64,000 bases of DNA from CBDVBZ01 sp965372355 (GTDB lineage Bacteria; Krumholzibacteriota; Krumholzibacteriia; WVZY01): contig CBDVBZ010000003.1 in NCBI GenBank assembly GCA_965372355.1, forward strand, positions 1-64,000. The letters run 5' to 3'. Under the pieces are notes generated by a model. It was not told the DNA's origin. It saw only the letters and a program-made list of their open reading frames with translations, and did not search any database. Made by a program: the position numbers and the translations under genes. Below are positions 17,813 through 26,986 of the stretch, piece by piece (the stretch's first letter is position 1; the number at the start of each line of letters is the position of its first letter).

Positions 17813-18082
17813 ATGGCGGGAACATTCGTGGCGGTGCTTGCGGAGTGGGTTGGCGCCGATGTGACGGTCGTCAATCCCGAGAGCTACAAGTCAACCGCGC
17901 TCGGTAAGGGGCTCACGTTTCAGACGTACCAGGCCAACCTCGCCGAGATGGGCGAGGATTTCATCAGGCTAACGTTCGCCGCTCGCAAGGCCGATGCCGA
18001 AAGCACCGTCGAGCAACTCATTCCTACCAATCACATCAAGCGTCTCTCGCTTTGGGGTGGTGAGAAGCTCATTCACCTCTAG
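17813..18082 (+). CDS. Hypothetical protein, 89 residues
   Basis: Starts at ATG 17813 with an excellent GAAAGGAGTC upstream and its own promoter candidate, so it is very likely expressed. The sequence (MAGTFVAVLAEWVGADVTVV ... TNHIKRLSLWGGEKLIHL) has no signal peptide, no membrane segment and no motif I recognise; the end resembles the short beta-strand closure of small regulatory or RNA-binding-like domains, but that is only an impression. Its last 14 bases overlap the end of the convergent minus-strand gene. Confidence 0.7.
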   Translation: MAGTFVAVLAEWVGADVTVVNPESYKSTALGKGLTFQTYQANLAEMGEDFIRLTFAARKADAESTVEQLIPTNHIKRLSLWGGEKLIHL

Positions 18083-18701
18083 AGTTCAGCGACGCACATT
18101 CCTTCCCACAAGCGTGGTCGGCTTCGCTGCGATCCCGGACCGGATTTCTTTGGAGCCAGGCCCACGCGTCGTCGGATTTGAGCGCCTTTTCAAAGCAAGC
18201 GATATAGTTCCTTATCCCGCTTCGCTTCATCTCCAACGCACGTTGTGCGACGGCGTGGATCAGTCTGTCGTTGGGCGGCTGAATATTGCCATGTTCGTCC
18301 ACGAGGCGTCGTGGCACGCGAACATAGTAGGGTGCCGTGTCGTTGAGCGTCGGGTGCCGGGCAAGAGCGTAGAGATCGCAGGCACGCTCGCCGGTCGGGA
18401 TACCGCGCCGGCCCTGGAGAAGATGGATGAGCTCATGGGCGATGGCGTGGTAAGAAGCGTGACTCGGGTTGATCCAGATTTCATGCCCGCCGGGAACTGC
18501 CATCCCGCTGGCTGCCCGGGTCAGGCCGACGCGAATGCACATCTGCGCGAACTCGGGGAAAAACCGGCGGACATAGTGGAGCTTCTGGAGAACACTCTTA
18601 TGTCTCCGGTGCCGCTGCAGAGGGCGGGTTAACTGGAAGAGACCGGGAGGCGTGTTGTCGTAGAAGTCAAACGCGAGCTGCGCGGTCTGTGAGTTGCGCA
18701 T
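18069..18701 (-). CDS. Putative zinc metallopeptidase-like protein (HELIH motif)
   Basis: 210 residues. A gluzincin-type motif AIAHELIHLLQGRRG (His89-Glu90, His93) is followed by GERACDLYALAR, where Glu105 or Asp109 could be the third zinc ligand. Before it lies GGHEIWINPSHASYH. The last third (IHAVAQRALEMKRSG, CFEKALKSDDAWAW) is not recognised. No signal peptide, so probably cytoplasmic. It lies 5 bases downstream of the M29-like aminopeptidase gene in the same direction, forming a two-gene operon of presumed peptidases. Activity is inferred from the motif only. Confidence 0.7.
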   Translation of the reverse strand: MRNSQTAQLAFDFYDNTPPGLFQLTRPLQRHRRHKSVLQKLHYVRRFFPEFAQMCIRVGLTRAASGMAVPGGHEIWINPSHASYHAIAHELIHLLQGRRGIPTGERACDLYALARHPTLNDTAPYYVRVPRRLVDEHGNIQPPNDRLIHAVAQRALEMKRSGIRNYIACFEKALKSDDAWAWLQRNPVRDRSEADHACGKECASLNSRGE

Positions 18702-18706
18702 ACGGT

Positions 18707-19669
18707 CTAGATCGTCAACTTTCCGTTCTTCATGATCGTTCGCCCATCCAGCGCAATCGTTGGTTTGAGCACGATCACGTCGATGTGCAGGCTGCTGCTG
18801 TTCTTTCCGCCAGGGTAGCTCGTGCTATCGCCAAAGGCCACGTGACACGTGCCAAATACCTTCTCGTCCTCTAGCACGGTTCCCGAGATCTTGGCCTTCT
18901 TGTTGGTGCCGATCGCGAACTCCGCGACAAACGACGCGCTGTCGTTGCCGTCCTTCGCCCTGGCCTTGTCGACCAGCCGCTTGAACCGCCTGCCCGATGC
19001 GTTGCCGTCGAACTTGACGATGTAACCCTTCTCTATCTCGAGCGACGTTGACTCCGTGATGTACTCGCCACACAGATCGGCCACGAGAATGCCTTTGGCC
19101 GTACGGGGCGCCAATTCCGTCTCACCGGTGGGAAGATTGGAGAACGCGCCGCGGGTCTTGAGGTTGCCATCGCTCACGATCGCGGCATTGCGCACATCCA
19201 GCACGAGGTTGCATCCGGATGGCGATGTCACGTGGGCGACCTTGGCGGCATTGAGGAGCTTGTGGATACTCTTCGTCAGCTCCATGAGCTCGTTGTAGTC
19301 CGCGCTGAGCCCCCTGACGAAGAAGTCCTCGGTTATACCGGGCATCGTCGCGATTCGGGCTCCGGCCTTGCAGGCCCGCCGCCGGGCGGTCGTATGACTG
19401 ATGCTGGTTACGGTAGGCGCGATCACCACATCCGATTTAGCCATCGCACTCGCAATCAGTGGGGGAGGTTCCTCGCCGTCGATCGTGCCCTTGGGATAAA
19501 AAAGCAGCGCGGTCTCAGCCCCCAGCTTCACGCCCTCGGCATACAGCGCCTCTCCGATGCGCTGATACTCGGGGTTGGCCACGACCAGCAGTCTTTCGCC
19601 CTCCTGGACCGCGAGGCACTGCGACAACGCCGTGTTTGCGGCACGCGACATCTTCTTGTCACTAATCAT
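18707..19669 (-). CDS. M29-like aminopeptidase (thermophilic aminopeptidase family)
   Basis: 320 residues of the leucyl aminopeptidase (M29, AmpS/PepS-like) family. The N-terminal half has VQEGERLLVVANPEYQRIG, DVVIAPTVTSISHTTAR, and ATMPGITEDFFVRGL. The C-terminal half has NLPTGETELAPRTAKG (the metal-ligand Glu region), EFAIGTNKKAKISG, and FGDSTSYPGGKNSSSLHID, which closes the metal site. It is shorter than classical M29 enzymes (about 400), as in the DUF2268-free short forms. ATG at 19669 has GGAGCCTCGAG upstream. First gene of the minus-strand pair, divergent from the pyr operon. Confidence 0.85.
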   Translation of the reverse strand: MISDKKMSRAANTALSQCLAVQEGERLLVVANPEYQRIGEALYAEGVKLGAETALLFYPKGTIDGEEPPPLIASAMAKSDVVIAPTVTSISHTTARRRACKAGARIATMPGITEDFFVRGLSADYNELMELTKSIHKLLNAAKVAHVTSPSGCNLVLDVRNAAIVSDGNLKTRGAFSNLPTGETELAPRTAKGILVADLCGEYITESTSLEIEKGYIVKFDGNASGRRFKRLVDKARAKDGNDSASFVAEFAIGTNKKAKISGTVLEDEKVFGTCHVAFGDSTSYPGGKNSSSLHIDVIVLKPTIALDGRTIMKNGKLTI

Positions 19670-19934
19670 CTCGAGGCTCCTTGCTAACTCGTTTAAGGTT
19701 ATGGAGATGAGGTGGTCGGTATGGCACCCGGCACCAAACCCAAAAGATGTCCATCCACGATCAGTATTCTTGCTGCGTTCGCTGGACCATGATAGCCCAA
19801 TTCAACCCTGCTTGCAACATTCTTCACAAGCGCGACTCGGCCCGGTGAAGCGGCGTAAGGGTCAGTCACTGCGTCCGTTTCTGAGCCGGGGGCAAACCGC
19901 CATCGCACCCCCGATGGATTGTGAAAGAATCTAC

Positions 19935-19963
19935 TTGCGGCGCGTTCATCCCGCGAGTACTAT
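19935..19963 (+). promoter_or_regulatory. Promoter of the pyr operon
   Basis: TTGCGG (19935-19940), 17-base spacer, TACTAT (19958-19963). The start near 19970 puts the PyrR-type loop and the terminator-like hairpin in a leader of about 150 nt. The remaining part of the divergent gap (19670-19934) shows nothing recognisable. Confidence 0.6.
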
Positions 19964-19985
19964 TATGAGAGCGTTACCTTTTAAT

Positions 19986-20002
19986 CTGGTCCGGGAGGCC
20001 AG
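19986..20002 (+). promoter_or_regulatory. PyrR-binding-loop-like RNA hairpin (pyr leader)
   Basis: CTGG-TCCGGGAGG-CCAG folds as a 4-bp stem with a purine-rich loop. Known PyrR sites contain UCCNGNGAGG in the loop; here UCCGGGAGG is one base shorter but otherwise the same. Its position between a promoter and a terminator-like hairpin, directly before pyrR, supports a PyrR-controlled attenuator. Confidence 0.65.
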
Positions 20003-20031
20003 GAAAGGGCAGTGATTATGAGCATTCTCAC

Positions 20032-20067
20032 CCCCCGCCTGAAGTCCTCGGGGGAATTTTTTTACCC
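20032..20067 (+). terminator. Attenuator-type terminator in the pyr leader
   Basis: CCCCCG (20032-20037) pairs with CGGGGG (20049-20054) around an 11-base loop and is followed by AATTTTTTTA. It lies 57 bases before the pyrR start with no gene between, so it is best read as a conditional terminator. Confidence 0.7.
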
Positions 20068-20123
20068 GCCCCAGCCCCTTTTGTCTCCCGTGTCCCGTTC
20101 CCCATGAATCCTGGGAGGCAGTC

Positions 20124-20672
20124 TTGAGACTTGTATCCAAATCCACGATCATGGACTCCGATCAGATTCGGCGTGCGGTTAAGCGCATCTCGCACGAGAT
20201 CACTGAGCGGAACCGTGGTTTGAGCAGTGTGGTTGTAGTCGGTATCCGACGGCGCGGTGTGTACCTCGCCGAGCGGATCGCAGAGTACCTCGAGACGATA
20301 GAGGATACGGAAGTGCCGGTCGGCGCGTTGGACATCGCACTGTATCGGGATGACTTTCAGCTCGCCTCGAGTTCACCGATTGTTGGAAAAACAGAGATCA
20401 ACGAAGACATAACCGACAAGATCATCATCCTGGTGGACGACGTGCTCCACACCGGCAGGACCGTTCGCGCCGCCCTGGATCAGTTGATCGACTTCGGTCG
20501 CCCGCGGCAGATACAACTCGCCGTTCTTGTCGACCGCGGTCACCGGGAGTTTCCGATCAAAGCGGACTACGTAGGCAAGAACGTGCCGACGTCAGCTAAC
20601 GAGCAGGTCGATGTTCGGCTATCTGAGATCGATGATCGAGACGTGGTTATACTCGGGGAGATGGAATCATGA
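20124..20672 (+). CDS. pyrR: PyrR: pyr operon attenuation regulator / uracil phosphoribosyltransferase
   Basis: 182 residues. Type I phosphoribosyltransferase fold with the PRPP loop [17 protein letters not shown], the front motif [20 protein letters not shown], and [13 protein letters not shown]. PyrR binds pyr leader RNA when UMP is abundant and promotes termination; it can also make UMP from uracil and PRPP. The start is TTG at 20124 behind CTGGGAGGCAG. Directly downstream of a leader with a matching RNA loop and terminator, and overlapping pyrB by 4 bases (ATGA), it is the expected first gene of the operon. Confidence 0.96.
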   Translation: MRLVSKSTIMDSDQIRRAVKRISHEITERNRGLSSVVVVGIRRRGVYLAERIAEYLETIEDTEVPVGALDIALYRDDFQLASSSPIVGKTEINEDITDKIIILVDDVLHTGRTVRAALDQLIDFGRPRQIQLAVLVDRGHREFPIKADYVGKNVPTSANEQVDVRLSEIDDRDVVILGEMES

Positions 20673-21673
20673 ACCGATTGGACAGGAAGGATCTACTGGG
20701 ACTCGAAGGGATGAGCGCCGAAGAGCTGAAACTGATCCTCGATACGACTGCATCGTTCAAAGAGATATCCGAAAGACCTATCAAGAAGGTGCCCGCCTTG
20801 CGCGGCAGAACGGTGGTCAACCTGTTCTTCGAGCCGAGTACGAGAACGCGGGCGAGCTTTGAGCTGGCGGAGAAGCGGCTCAGCGCCGACGCGGTTAATA
20901 TCTCCAAGTCGACGAGCAGCGTAGTAAAAGGCGAATCGCTTCGTGACACGGCGGAGAACCTGCAGGCGATGAAGATCGATGCCATTGTGATCCGGCATTC
21001 GGCATCGGGAGCGCCGCACTTCCTGGCAAAACTGCTCGATGCCGCAGTCATAAATGCTGGCGATGGGGCGCACGAGCACCCGACGCAAGGCCTGCTCGAC
21101 ATCTTTACGCTTCGCGAAAAGCTTGGCGATCTGGCAGGCAAGAAGATCGTGATCATCGGTGATATCACGCACAGTCGCGTCGCGCGTTCCAACATCTTTG
21201 GACTGGTCACGCTCGGTGCGGACATCACGGTATGCGGCCCGCCGACGATGATGCCCGCCAGGATCGAGGATATGGGTGTGACCGTGGAGAGCAATCTGAA
21301 CCGCGCCGTTCAGAATGCCGACGCGATAAACGTGCTGCGAGTACAGCTGGAAAGGCAGAAGGTCAACCTCTTTCCGAGTGTCGCCGAATATGCCGAAGTG
21401 TACGGCGTGTCGAAGGACACTCTCGCCCGCATGAAACCGGACGGGCTGGTTATGCACCCGGGTCCGATGAACCGCGGTGTCGAAATCAGCCAGGATGTGG
21501 CCGACGGCGACCGCGCCGTAATTCTCGAACAGGTGACAAACGGTGTGGCGGTCCGGATGGCGGTTCTTTACCTTGTCTGTGAGGGTGCGCTTCGCGAGTC
21601 GGCGCCGGAAGAAGGGGAGATCGAGAAAACAGTAGAGGAGAGTCTGGCTCAGCCAAAACGGAACGTTGTGTGA
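20669..21673 (+). CDS. pyrB: Aspartate carbamoyltransferase catalytic subunit
   Basis: Condenses carbamoyl phosphate with aspartate, the committed step of pyrimidine synthesis. 334 residues with [13 protein letters not shown] (carbamoyl-phosphate loop), [28 protein letters not shown], and [13 protein letters not shown]. It begins within the ATGA overlap of pyrR. The C-terminus is longer than E. coli PyrB by a charged tail ([12 protein letters not shown]). No pyrI regulatory subunit follows; regulation is probably through PyrR. Confidence 0.97.
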   Translation: MNRLDRKDLLGLEGMSAEELKLILDTTASFKEISERPIKKVPALRGRTVVNLFFEPSTRTRASFELAEKRLSADAVNISKSTSSVVKGESLRDTAENLQAMKIDAIVIRHSASGAPHFLAKLLDAAVINAGDGAHEHPTQGLLDIFTLREKLGDLAGKKIVIIGDITHSRVARSNIFGLVTLGADITVCGPPTMMPARIEDMGVTVESNLNRAVQNADAINVLRVQLERQKVNLFPSVAEYAEVYGVSKDTLARMKPDGLVMHPGPMNRGVEISQDVADGDRAVILEQVTNGVAVRMAVLYLVCEGALRESAPEEGEIEKTVEESLAQPKRNVV

Positions 21674-21698
21674 ACCGGAGGCGTAAAAAGGGGGATGG

Positions 21699-23018
21699 AT
21701 GCAAGATTTAGCGAAGTGGCATAACGAAGACGAATACGTTCTGGCGAATGTCGTGGTAGTGGACCCCGTTGCCGGTCGGACCTTTCCCGGTTTTGTTGGA
21801 ATCAAAGACGGCAAGATCGCCTTTGTCGAATCCGGTGATCCTCAGATTGCATCCAGGCCGGTATACGATTGCGAGGGGCTCCACATCGCCCCGGGCTTCG
21901 TGGATATCCATGTGCATCTGAGGGAACCCGGCTACGAATACAAGGAGACAATCCTCACGGGCGCCCGCGCCGCGGTGGCGGGCGGGTTTACATCGATTGC
22001 GTGCATGCCAAACACGAATCCCGCGATTGACGAGAAGAGCGTCGTCGAATTCGTCATCAAGAAGGCGCAGATCGCGGGGTTTGCGAAGGTCTACCCTATC
22101 GCCGCCGCGACGGTAGGACGCAAAGGTGAGAAGCTGACGGAATACAGCGCGCTCGTCGACGCGGGCGCCGTGGCTGTGAGTGACGACGGCGATCCGGTGC
22201 CGAACACGCAGATGGTTCGGCGTGTTATGGAGTACTCGGCGAATTTCGGGATTCCGTTTATCGAACACTGCGAGGATCACTCCGCGAGCGCGGGTGGTGT
22301 GATGAACGAAGGATACTACTCGACGAAGCTGGGTTTGAGAGGGGTGCCGACTTATAGCGAAGAGGTATGTTTGGCACGGGACTTGATCGTTCTAAATTCG
22401 GTGAAGGCGCGTTTTCACGGCGCGCATATCTCGACGCGGGGCTCGGTAGAGTTGATACGCGAGGCCAAAGAGCGCGGTCTCTCCGTCACGGCCGAGACGG
22501 CTCCTCATTACCTCTCGTTTCTGGATTCCGATCTGGAGAGTTTTGACACCAGTCTGAAGATCAATCCGCCGATTCGTGGGGAGGACGACCAGCAGGCGCT
22601 GATCGAGGGTCTGAAGGACGGAACGCTGGATTGTATCGCGTCGGACCACGCGCCACATGCCCCGCAGGAGAAGCAGCAGGAGTTCGACGAGGCGCCGAAC
22701 GGCGCGATCGGGCTGGAGACGATGTTCTCGGTGGTAATGACGCAGCTCGTCAAACCGGGATATCTGGATCTGCCCCGGGCGTTGGCGCTGATTACCAATC
22801 GCCCCGCCAGGGTGATCGGAATCGATGGTGGGACGCTGTCGACAGAGGCCCCCGCCGATTTGACGCTTTTCGACCCCGATGAGGAATGGACTGTCCAGAA
22901 GGATGATTTCCACTCGAAATCGGCCAACTCTCCGTATATCGGGCGGAGTCTTCTGGGTAAGGTAAAGCATACGATTGTTGACGGCAGTCTTGTCACAGCG
23001 TCGTTCCTCAACGTCTAG
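21699..23018 (+). CDS. pyrC: Dihydroorotase
   Basis: Zinc amidohydrolase that closes carbamoyl aspartate to dihydroorotate. 439 residues, class I type: metal motif GFVDIHVHLREPGYEYKET, GGFTSIACMPNTNP, EHCEDHS, AETAPHYLS, and ASDHAPHAP. ATG at 21699 follows AAAAGGGGGATGG, 25 bases after pyrB. Pairing of active class I PyrC with an unfused PyrB is common in bacteria. Confidence 0.96.
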   Translation: MQDLAKWHNEDEYVLANVVVVDPVAGRTFPGFVGIKDGKIAFVESGDPQIASRPVYDCEGLHIAPGFVDIHVHLREPGYEYKETILTGARAAVAGGFTSIACMPNTNPAIDEKSVVEFVIKKAQIAGFAKVYPIAAATVGRKGEKLTEYSALVDAGAVAVSDDGDPVPNTQMVRRVMEYSANFGIPFIEHCEDHSASAGGVMNEGYYSTKLGLRGVPTYSEEVCLARDLIVLNSVKARFHGAHISTRGSVELIREAKERGLSVTAETAPHYLSFLDSDLESFDTSLKINPPIRGEDDQQALIEGLKDGTLDCIASDHAPHAPQEKQQEFDEAPNGAIGLETMFSVVMTQLVKPGYLDLPRALALITNRPARVIGIDGGTLSTEAPADLTLFDPDEEWTVQKDDFHSKSANSPYIGRSLLGKVKHTIVDGSLVTASFLNV

Positions 23019-23088
23019 CCCCTTGGGAGTCATGTCAAAGGCCTTTCGAGATACGGGACCGAGAGACGAGAAGTCTCCAGCGTCGAGA

Positions 23089-24492
23089 ATGAATCGGCTT
23101 TGGCTGGTTGCTCTCGTTGTCTCCATCGTCGGTTTTGCGACGCTTGGCTCGGGCTGCGTTTACTATAATCTCTACTATAATATCAACCGGATATACCACG
23201 AGGCCGAGAAGGACAAGCGCGGTCCCGATGGCAAGGCCACACGACAGACGCGAGATAAGTACGACAAGGTTATCCGGAAATGCCAGCAGTTGATCGTACA
23301 GCATCCCGATAGTAAGTACGTGGATGACGCCGTGCTTCTGATCGGCAAGTCGTACTACGAGAAGGGCGAGTATCCGCTGGCGATCACCAAGTTCGAGGAG
23401 TTGGCGGAGAATTTCCCAGAGAGCAAACTGAACGAAGAGGGCCAGCTGTATCTCGCGAAATCACACATCGAGATGGACAGACCGGCAAGCGCCGTGTCGA
23501 TCCTGGCGACTCTGTACGAGGCGAAGCCCAGAAGCAAGCTGGCGGACGAGATGCTTTATTATCTCGGTGTTTCGTTGATCCGCATCGGCAGCCCGGATGA
23601 TGCCGCCGAGTATCTCAAAACGCTCGGTGATCGTTTTCCGAACAGCCCCCTGAGACTGGAGGCGGATCTCGAAATGGCAGATCTCTTCGCCGAACGTGGC
23701 GACTATGACAGTGCGCTTGCCTTGTACATCAAGCTCGCCAACGCTCGGATAGATACCGACAATAGAATTCGATACCTCCACAAGCTGGCCGAGGTCTATG
23801 TAGGGATGGGCGAGTACGACAAGGCGCTCGACGAATTGAATCGTCTCAAAGGGTTCGCCCTGGACAACGAGACGACGGCGGCCAGAATGCTTCTGGAGGC
23901 AGAGGCGAACGCGGGCAAGGGCGCGTTGGACGAGGCCATCGATAGTTACGAATCGATTGCCGCGCGCTTCCCCAGATCCAAATTCGCGGCGGAGGCATAC
24001 TTCCGTCTTGGCGATATCTACCAGACAACCCTGGACAGCCTCGATCTGGCCAAGAAGAAGTTCGACGAGGTGCCCAGACAGTACGCGAACTCGCCGTACG
24101 CGAAGGATGCCGTCATCAGGAGCGTCAGTATCATGAGATTTCAGCGGCTTCAGGCGTCTCTCGCGGCGGGGGAAACGGTGGACGAGGCGCTGGTTCAGTT
24201 CGAACTCGCCGAAACAGAGCTTTTTCAGTTCAACAACACCGAGAAAGCTCTCGCAGGTTATACGGGAATACTGAACGACCACGGGGATAGTGAAGTCGCC
24301 CCCAAGGCAGCGTACGCCATCGCCTATATTTACGAGAAGGTTCTGAACGACGAGACGGGTGCTCAACGAGCGTATCTACGGCTGTTGAGGGAGTATCCCT
24401 CCTCACAACAGGCGGGGTTTGCGAGGGCCTACCTCGGGATCACACCCGAGCTACTGGAAGAGAGCCGCAGCGATTCATCAGACAATCCATGA
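23089..24492 (+). CDS. TPR-repeat lipoprotein (BamD/YbgF-like) inside the pyr operon
   Basis: 467 residues from the ATG at 23089; two further in-frame ATGs exist (23032 and the overlapping 22975). The N-terminus NRLWLVALVVSIVGFATLGS ends in a lipobox with Cys23 (LGSGC). The rest is TPR-like helical pairs: CQQLIVQHPDSKYVDDAVLL, YPLAITKFEELAENFPESKL, ALALYIKLANARI, and AIDSYESIAARFPRSKFAAE. BamD and other outer-membrane assembly lipoproteins share this pattern, but this one is about twice their size. It lies between pyrC and pyrK and overlaps pyrK by 4 bases, so it is co-transcribed with pyrimidine genes without an obvious link to that pathway. Confidence 0.85.
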   Translation: MNRLWLVALVVSIVGFATLGSGCVYYNLYYNINRIYHEAEKDKRGPDGKATRQTRDKYDKVIRKCQQLIVQHPDSKYVDDAVLLIGKSYYEKGEYPLAITKFEELAENFPESKLNEEGQLYLAKSHIEMDRPASAVSILATLYEAKPRSKLADEMLYYLGVSLIRIGSPDDAAEYLKTLGDRFPNSPLRLEADLEMADLFAERGDYDSALALYIKLANARIDTDNRIRYLHKLAEVYVGMGEYDKALDELNRLKGFALDNETTAARMLLEAEANAGKGALDEAIDSYESIAARFPRSKFAAEAYFRLGDIYQTTLDSLDLAKKKFDEVPRQYANSPYAKDAVIRSVSIMRFQRLQASLAAGETVDEALVQFELAETELFQFNNTEKALAGYTGILNDHGDSEVAPKAAYAIAYIYEKVLNDETGAQRAYLRLLREYPSSQQAGFARAYLGITPELLEESRSDSSDNP

Positions 24493-25319
24493 GTAAATCC
24501 GAACTCGAAGCTGTCAATACGGCGCGGCCGGGCCATCACACGGCTAGGGTCATCGAGAACCGGTCGTTGAGCGAACGGTACTTTCTGCTCGTTTTGTCCC
24601 GTCCCAAGGGTTTGCAGAAACCCGGGGCGGGAACGTTTATTCATATGCTCGTGCCCGACGGCGGGCGTTTCTTTTTGAGACGTCCGTTTAGCGTTCTGGA
24701 CTGCGACGACGAGACGATGTCGCTCATCGTTGTGGAGAAAGGCCGTGGAACACAGATCATGAGGGGTCTGCGCGCAGGTCATGAAATGGATTTTGTCGGA
24801 CCGTTGGGCAGTTCGTTTCCGCGTTTGCCGGGCAAACGTATCCTGGCTCTCGGAGGAGGGGTGGGTGTTGCGCCGTTGTTTTACTACAGTGCGCACTGCA
24901 AGTCGGGCGACTGCGAATCATTCAAACTGCTCTACGGTGCACGCAACAGAGACGATCTGTTTGTAGACAACTTTGATTGGAGCCGGGCTGATGTGGCGTT
25001 CTCGTCGGATGACGGGAGCTATGGGTTCGAAGGCACTGTCATTGACTTTGCCCGTCATGAGATCGAGCGATCGGGCGTGGATGTGATATTCTCGTGCGGA
25101 CCCAACCCGATGCTCAAGGCAGCAGCCGGTTTTGCTCTTGAAATGGGTCTCCCTCATTTCGTTTCTTTGGAGAACCGGATGGGCTGCGGTCTCGGCGCTT
25201 GCCGGTCGTGTGTGGTGCTGACCCGTTTTGGTGACACGATGAGGTATAGAACGGTATGCTGTGACGGGCCGGTGTTCGATGCCGATGAACTGGTCTGGGA
25301 CGAGCTTCCCGAGGTCTGA
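24489..25319 (+). CDS. pyrK: Dihydroorotate dehydrogenase electron-transfer subunit
   Basis: Flavin and iron-sulfur subunit that passes electrons from dihydroorotate oxidation to NAD. 276 residues: FAD-binding RRPFSVLDCDD, NAD-binding LGGGVGVAPLFYYSA, YGARNRDDLF, and the [2Fe-2S] cysteines in MGCGLGACRSCVV with YRTVCCDGPVF. Start is the ATG of an ATGA overlap with the TPR lipoprotein gene; pyrD begins 3 bases after its stop. Confidence 0.95.
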   Translation: MSKSELEAVNTARPGHHTARVIENRSLSERYFLLVLSRPKGLQKPGAGTFIHMLVPDGGRFFLRRPFSVLDCDDETMSLIVVEKGRGTQIMRGLRAGHEMDFVGPLGSSFPRLPGKRILALGGGVGVAPLFYYSAHCKSGDCESFKLLYGARNRDDLFVDNFDWSRADVAFSSDDGSYGFEGTVIDFARHEIERSGVDVIFSCGPNPMLKAAAGFALEMGLPHFVSLENRMGCGLGACRSCVVLTRFGDTMRYRTVCCDGPVFDADELVWDELPEV

Positions 25320-25321
25320 TA

Positions 25322-26236
25322 TTGACGAACATGGAAGAAAAGACACAGCCCGATATTGGTATTCGTATAGGACCCGCACGGTTCAAAAACCCTGTTTTTG
25401 TCGCTTCGGGGATCTGTGGATATGGCGACGAATATTCGCCGCTCGTAAAGATCGAGGATCTTGGCGGTGTCGTGACCAAGACGATCACGATTCGGCCGCG
25501 GCTGGGCAACCCGCCGCCGCGGATTCACGAGATTCCGACCGGTGCGCTCAACAGCATCGGGCTCGAGAACGTTGGTCTGGATGAGTATGTGCGCGACAAG
25601 CTTCCTCGTCTCGTGGACAAGCAGGTTGGTGTTATCGTGAGCATCGCAGCGGAGCATGCGGATGAGTTCGTGCGGATCGCCGAAACACTGGCGCCGATCG
25701 ACGGTTATCAGGGTGTAGAGCTCAATCTCAGCTGTCCCAACGTGGACGAAAAGGCGCTGGACCACGGACGCAACCCGGAATTCGTCGAGGAGATAACATC
25801 GATCGTAAAAAAGCGGATGCCTCATCGCGCGCTTCTCGTCAAGATAACCCCGAACGTCACCGATATCGGTGCGGTCGCGCGGGCGGCCGAGGCCGGCGGT
25901 GCCGACGGCATCTCCGCGATCAACACCGTACTGGGTGTTGACTTCGATCTGGAGACCGGCAAACCGATCTTCGCGCGTGGCAGCGGCGGTTACTCGGGCC
26001 CGGGGATTCTGCCGATCGCTTTGCAGAAGGTCTGGGAGGTGTCACGCGCCGTCTCGATACCCATCATGGGGATCGGCGGAATCGGCTCGCTCGACGACGC
26101 CAGGAAGTTCTTTATCGCGGGGGCCACGGCGATCCAGGTAGGAACCGTTCTGTGGGTGGATCCCGAACTCCCCGTGCGTATCATTTCCGCACTCGAAAAA
26201 CACCCCGAATGGCTGCAGAAAGGACCCCGCACGTGA
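25322..26236 (+). CDS. pyrD: Dihydroorotate dehydrogenase, class 1B catalytic subunit
   Basis: FMN enzyme oxidising dihydroorotate to orotate. 304 residues: RFKNPVFVASGICGYGDE, TGALNSIGLENVG, GVELNLSCPNVDEK with the class 1 catalytic Cys, VKITPNVTDI, GGYSGPGILPIALQ, and MGIGGIGSLDDARKF. Paired with pyrK it forms the PyrDK heterotetramer. The start is TTG at 25322 or ATG at 25331, both in frame. Confidence 0.96.
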   Translation: MTNMEEKTQPDIGIRIGPARFKNPVFVASGICGYGDEYSPLVKIEDLGGVVTKTITIRPRLGNPPPRIHEIPTGALNSIGLENVGLDEYVRDKLPRLVDKQVGVIVSIAAEHADEFVRIAETLAPIDGYQGVELNLSCPNVDEKALDHGRNPEFVEEITSIVKKRMPHRALLVKITPNVTDIGAVARAAEAGGADGISAINTVLGVDFDLETGKPIFARGSGGYSGPGILPIALQKVWEVSRAVSIPIMGIGGIGSLDDARKFFIAGATAIQVGTVLWVDPELPVRIISALEKHPEWLQKGPRT

Positions 26237-26943
26237 CGGATCGGACTCCGGCCGAGCGTCTCATCGTCGCGCTCGATGTTGGCGACCTGAACCAGGCCGA
26301 CAGAATCGTGGAGCTTTTGTTGCCCCATGTTGGCTGGTTCAAGGTTGGTAGTGTCCTCTTTACTCGTGCGGGCGCGGAAGTCTGCCGACTGGTCAAAGAG
26401 TCGGGGGCAAAACTCTTTCTCGATCTCAAGTTCCATGATATACCGAATACGGTTCGTGGAGCCGTCCGTTCCGCGCTCGGTCTGGATGTCGATATGCTCA
26501 CCCTGCACACCTCCGGTGGCGGGGCGATGCTCGAAGCGGCCGTCCAGGCCAAAGAGGAAGCCGGCAAGCAGACTCTCCTGGTTGGCGTGACCGTGCTGAC
26601 GCATCTGACGTTCGACGATTTTCATTCTCTTTTCGCCACCGAACGCGCGCCACAGGACACGATGATCGCCCTGTCCGGGATAGCGGCAGCGTCAGGTCTC
26701 GATGGGGTCGTCGCCTCCGCGCGGGAAGCCGCCCTGATCAAAAAACACCGGGGCGGTGACTTCGTGGTCGTTAGCCCCGGCATTCGGATGCCCGAGGGTT
26801 CAAAAGACGATCAGACGCGTGTTGTAACGCCGCGGCAGGCGATCGAGAATGGCTCGGATTATCTCGTGGTTGGGCGGCCCATCATCGCCAACGCAGACCC
26901 GGTTGGCGCATGTCAACGAATCCTGGATAATATGTTGCCGTAG
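26233..26943 (+). CDS. pyrF: Orotidine 5'-phosphate decarboxylase
   Basis: Last step to UMP. 236 residues: ERLIVALDVGDLNQA, the catalytic FLDLKFHDIPNTV (Lys and Asp tetrad), MLTLHTSGGGAMLEA, VVSPGIRMPEGSKDDQ, and DYLVVGRPI. The GTG at 26233 makes a GTGA overlap with pyrD and has AAAGGA upstream; the longer open frame back to 26152 would bury pyrD's end. pyrE and carAB are not seen in the window. Confidence 0.95.
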   Translation: MTDRTPAERLIVALDVGDLNQADRIVELLLPHVGWFKVGSVLFTRAGAEVCRLVKESGAKLFLDLKFHDIPNTVRGAVRSALGLDVDMLTLHTSGGGAMLEAAVQAKEEAGKQTLLVGVTVLTHLTFDDFHSLFATERAPQDTMIALSGIAAASGLDGVVASAREAALIKKHRGGDFVVVSPGIRMPEGSKDDQTRVVTPRQAIENGSDYLVVGRPIIANADPVGACQRILDNMLP

Positions 26944-26986
26944 TCGGCCGCTTTAGGCCAACCCCCGCGCAAGGAGACTGCTCCGA

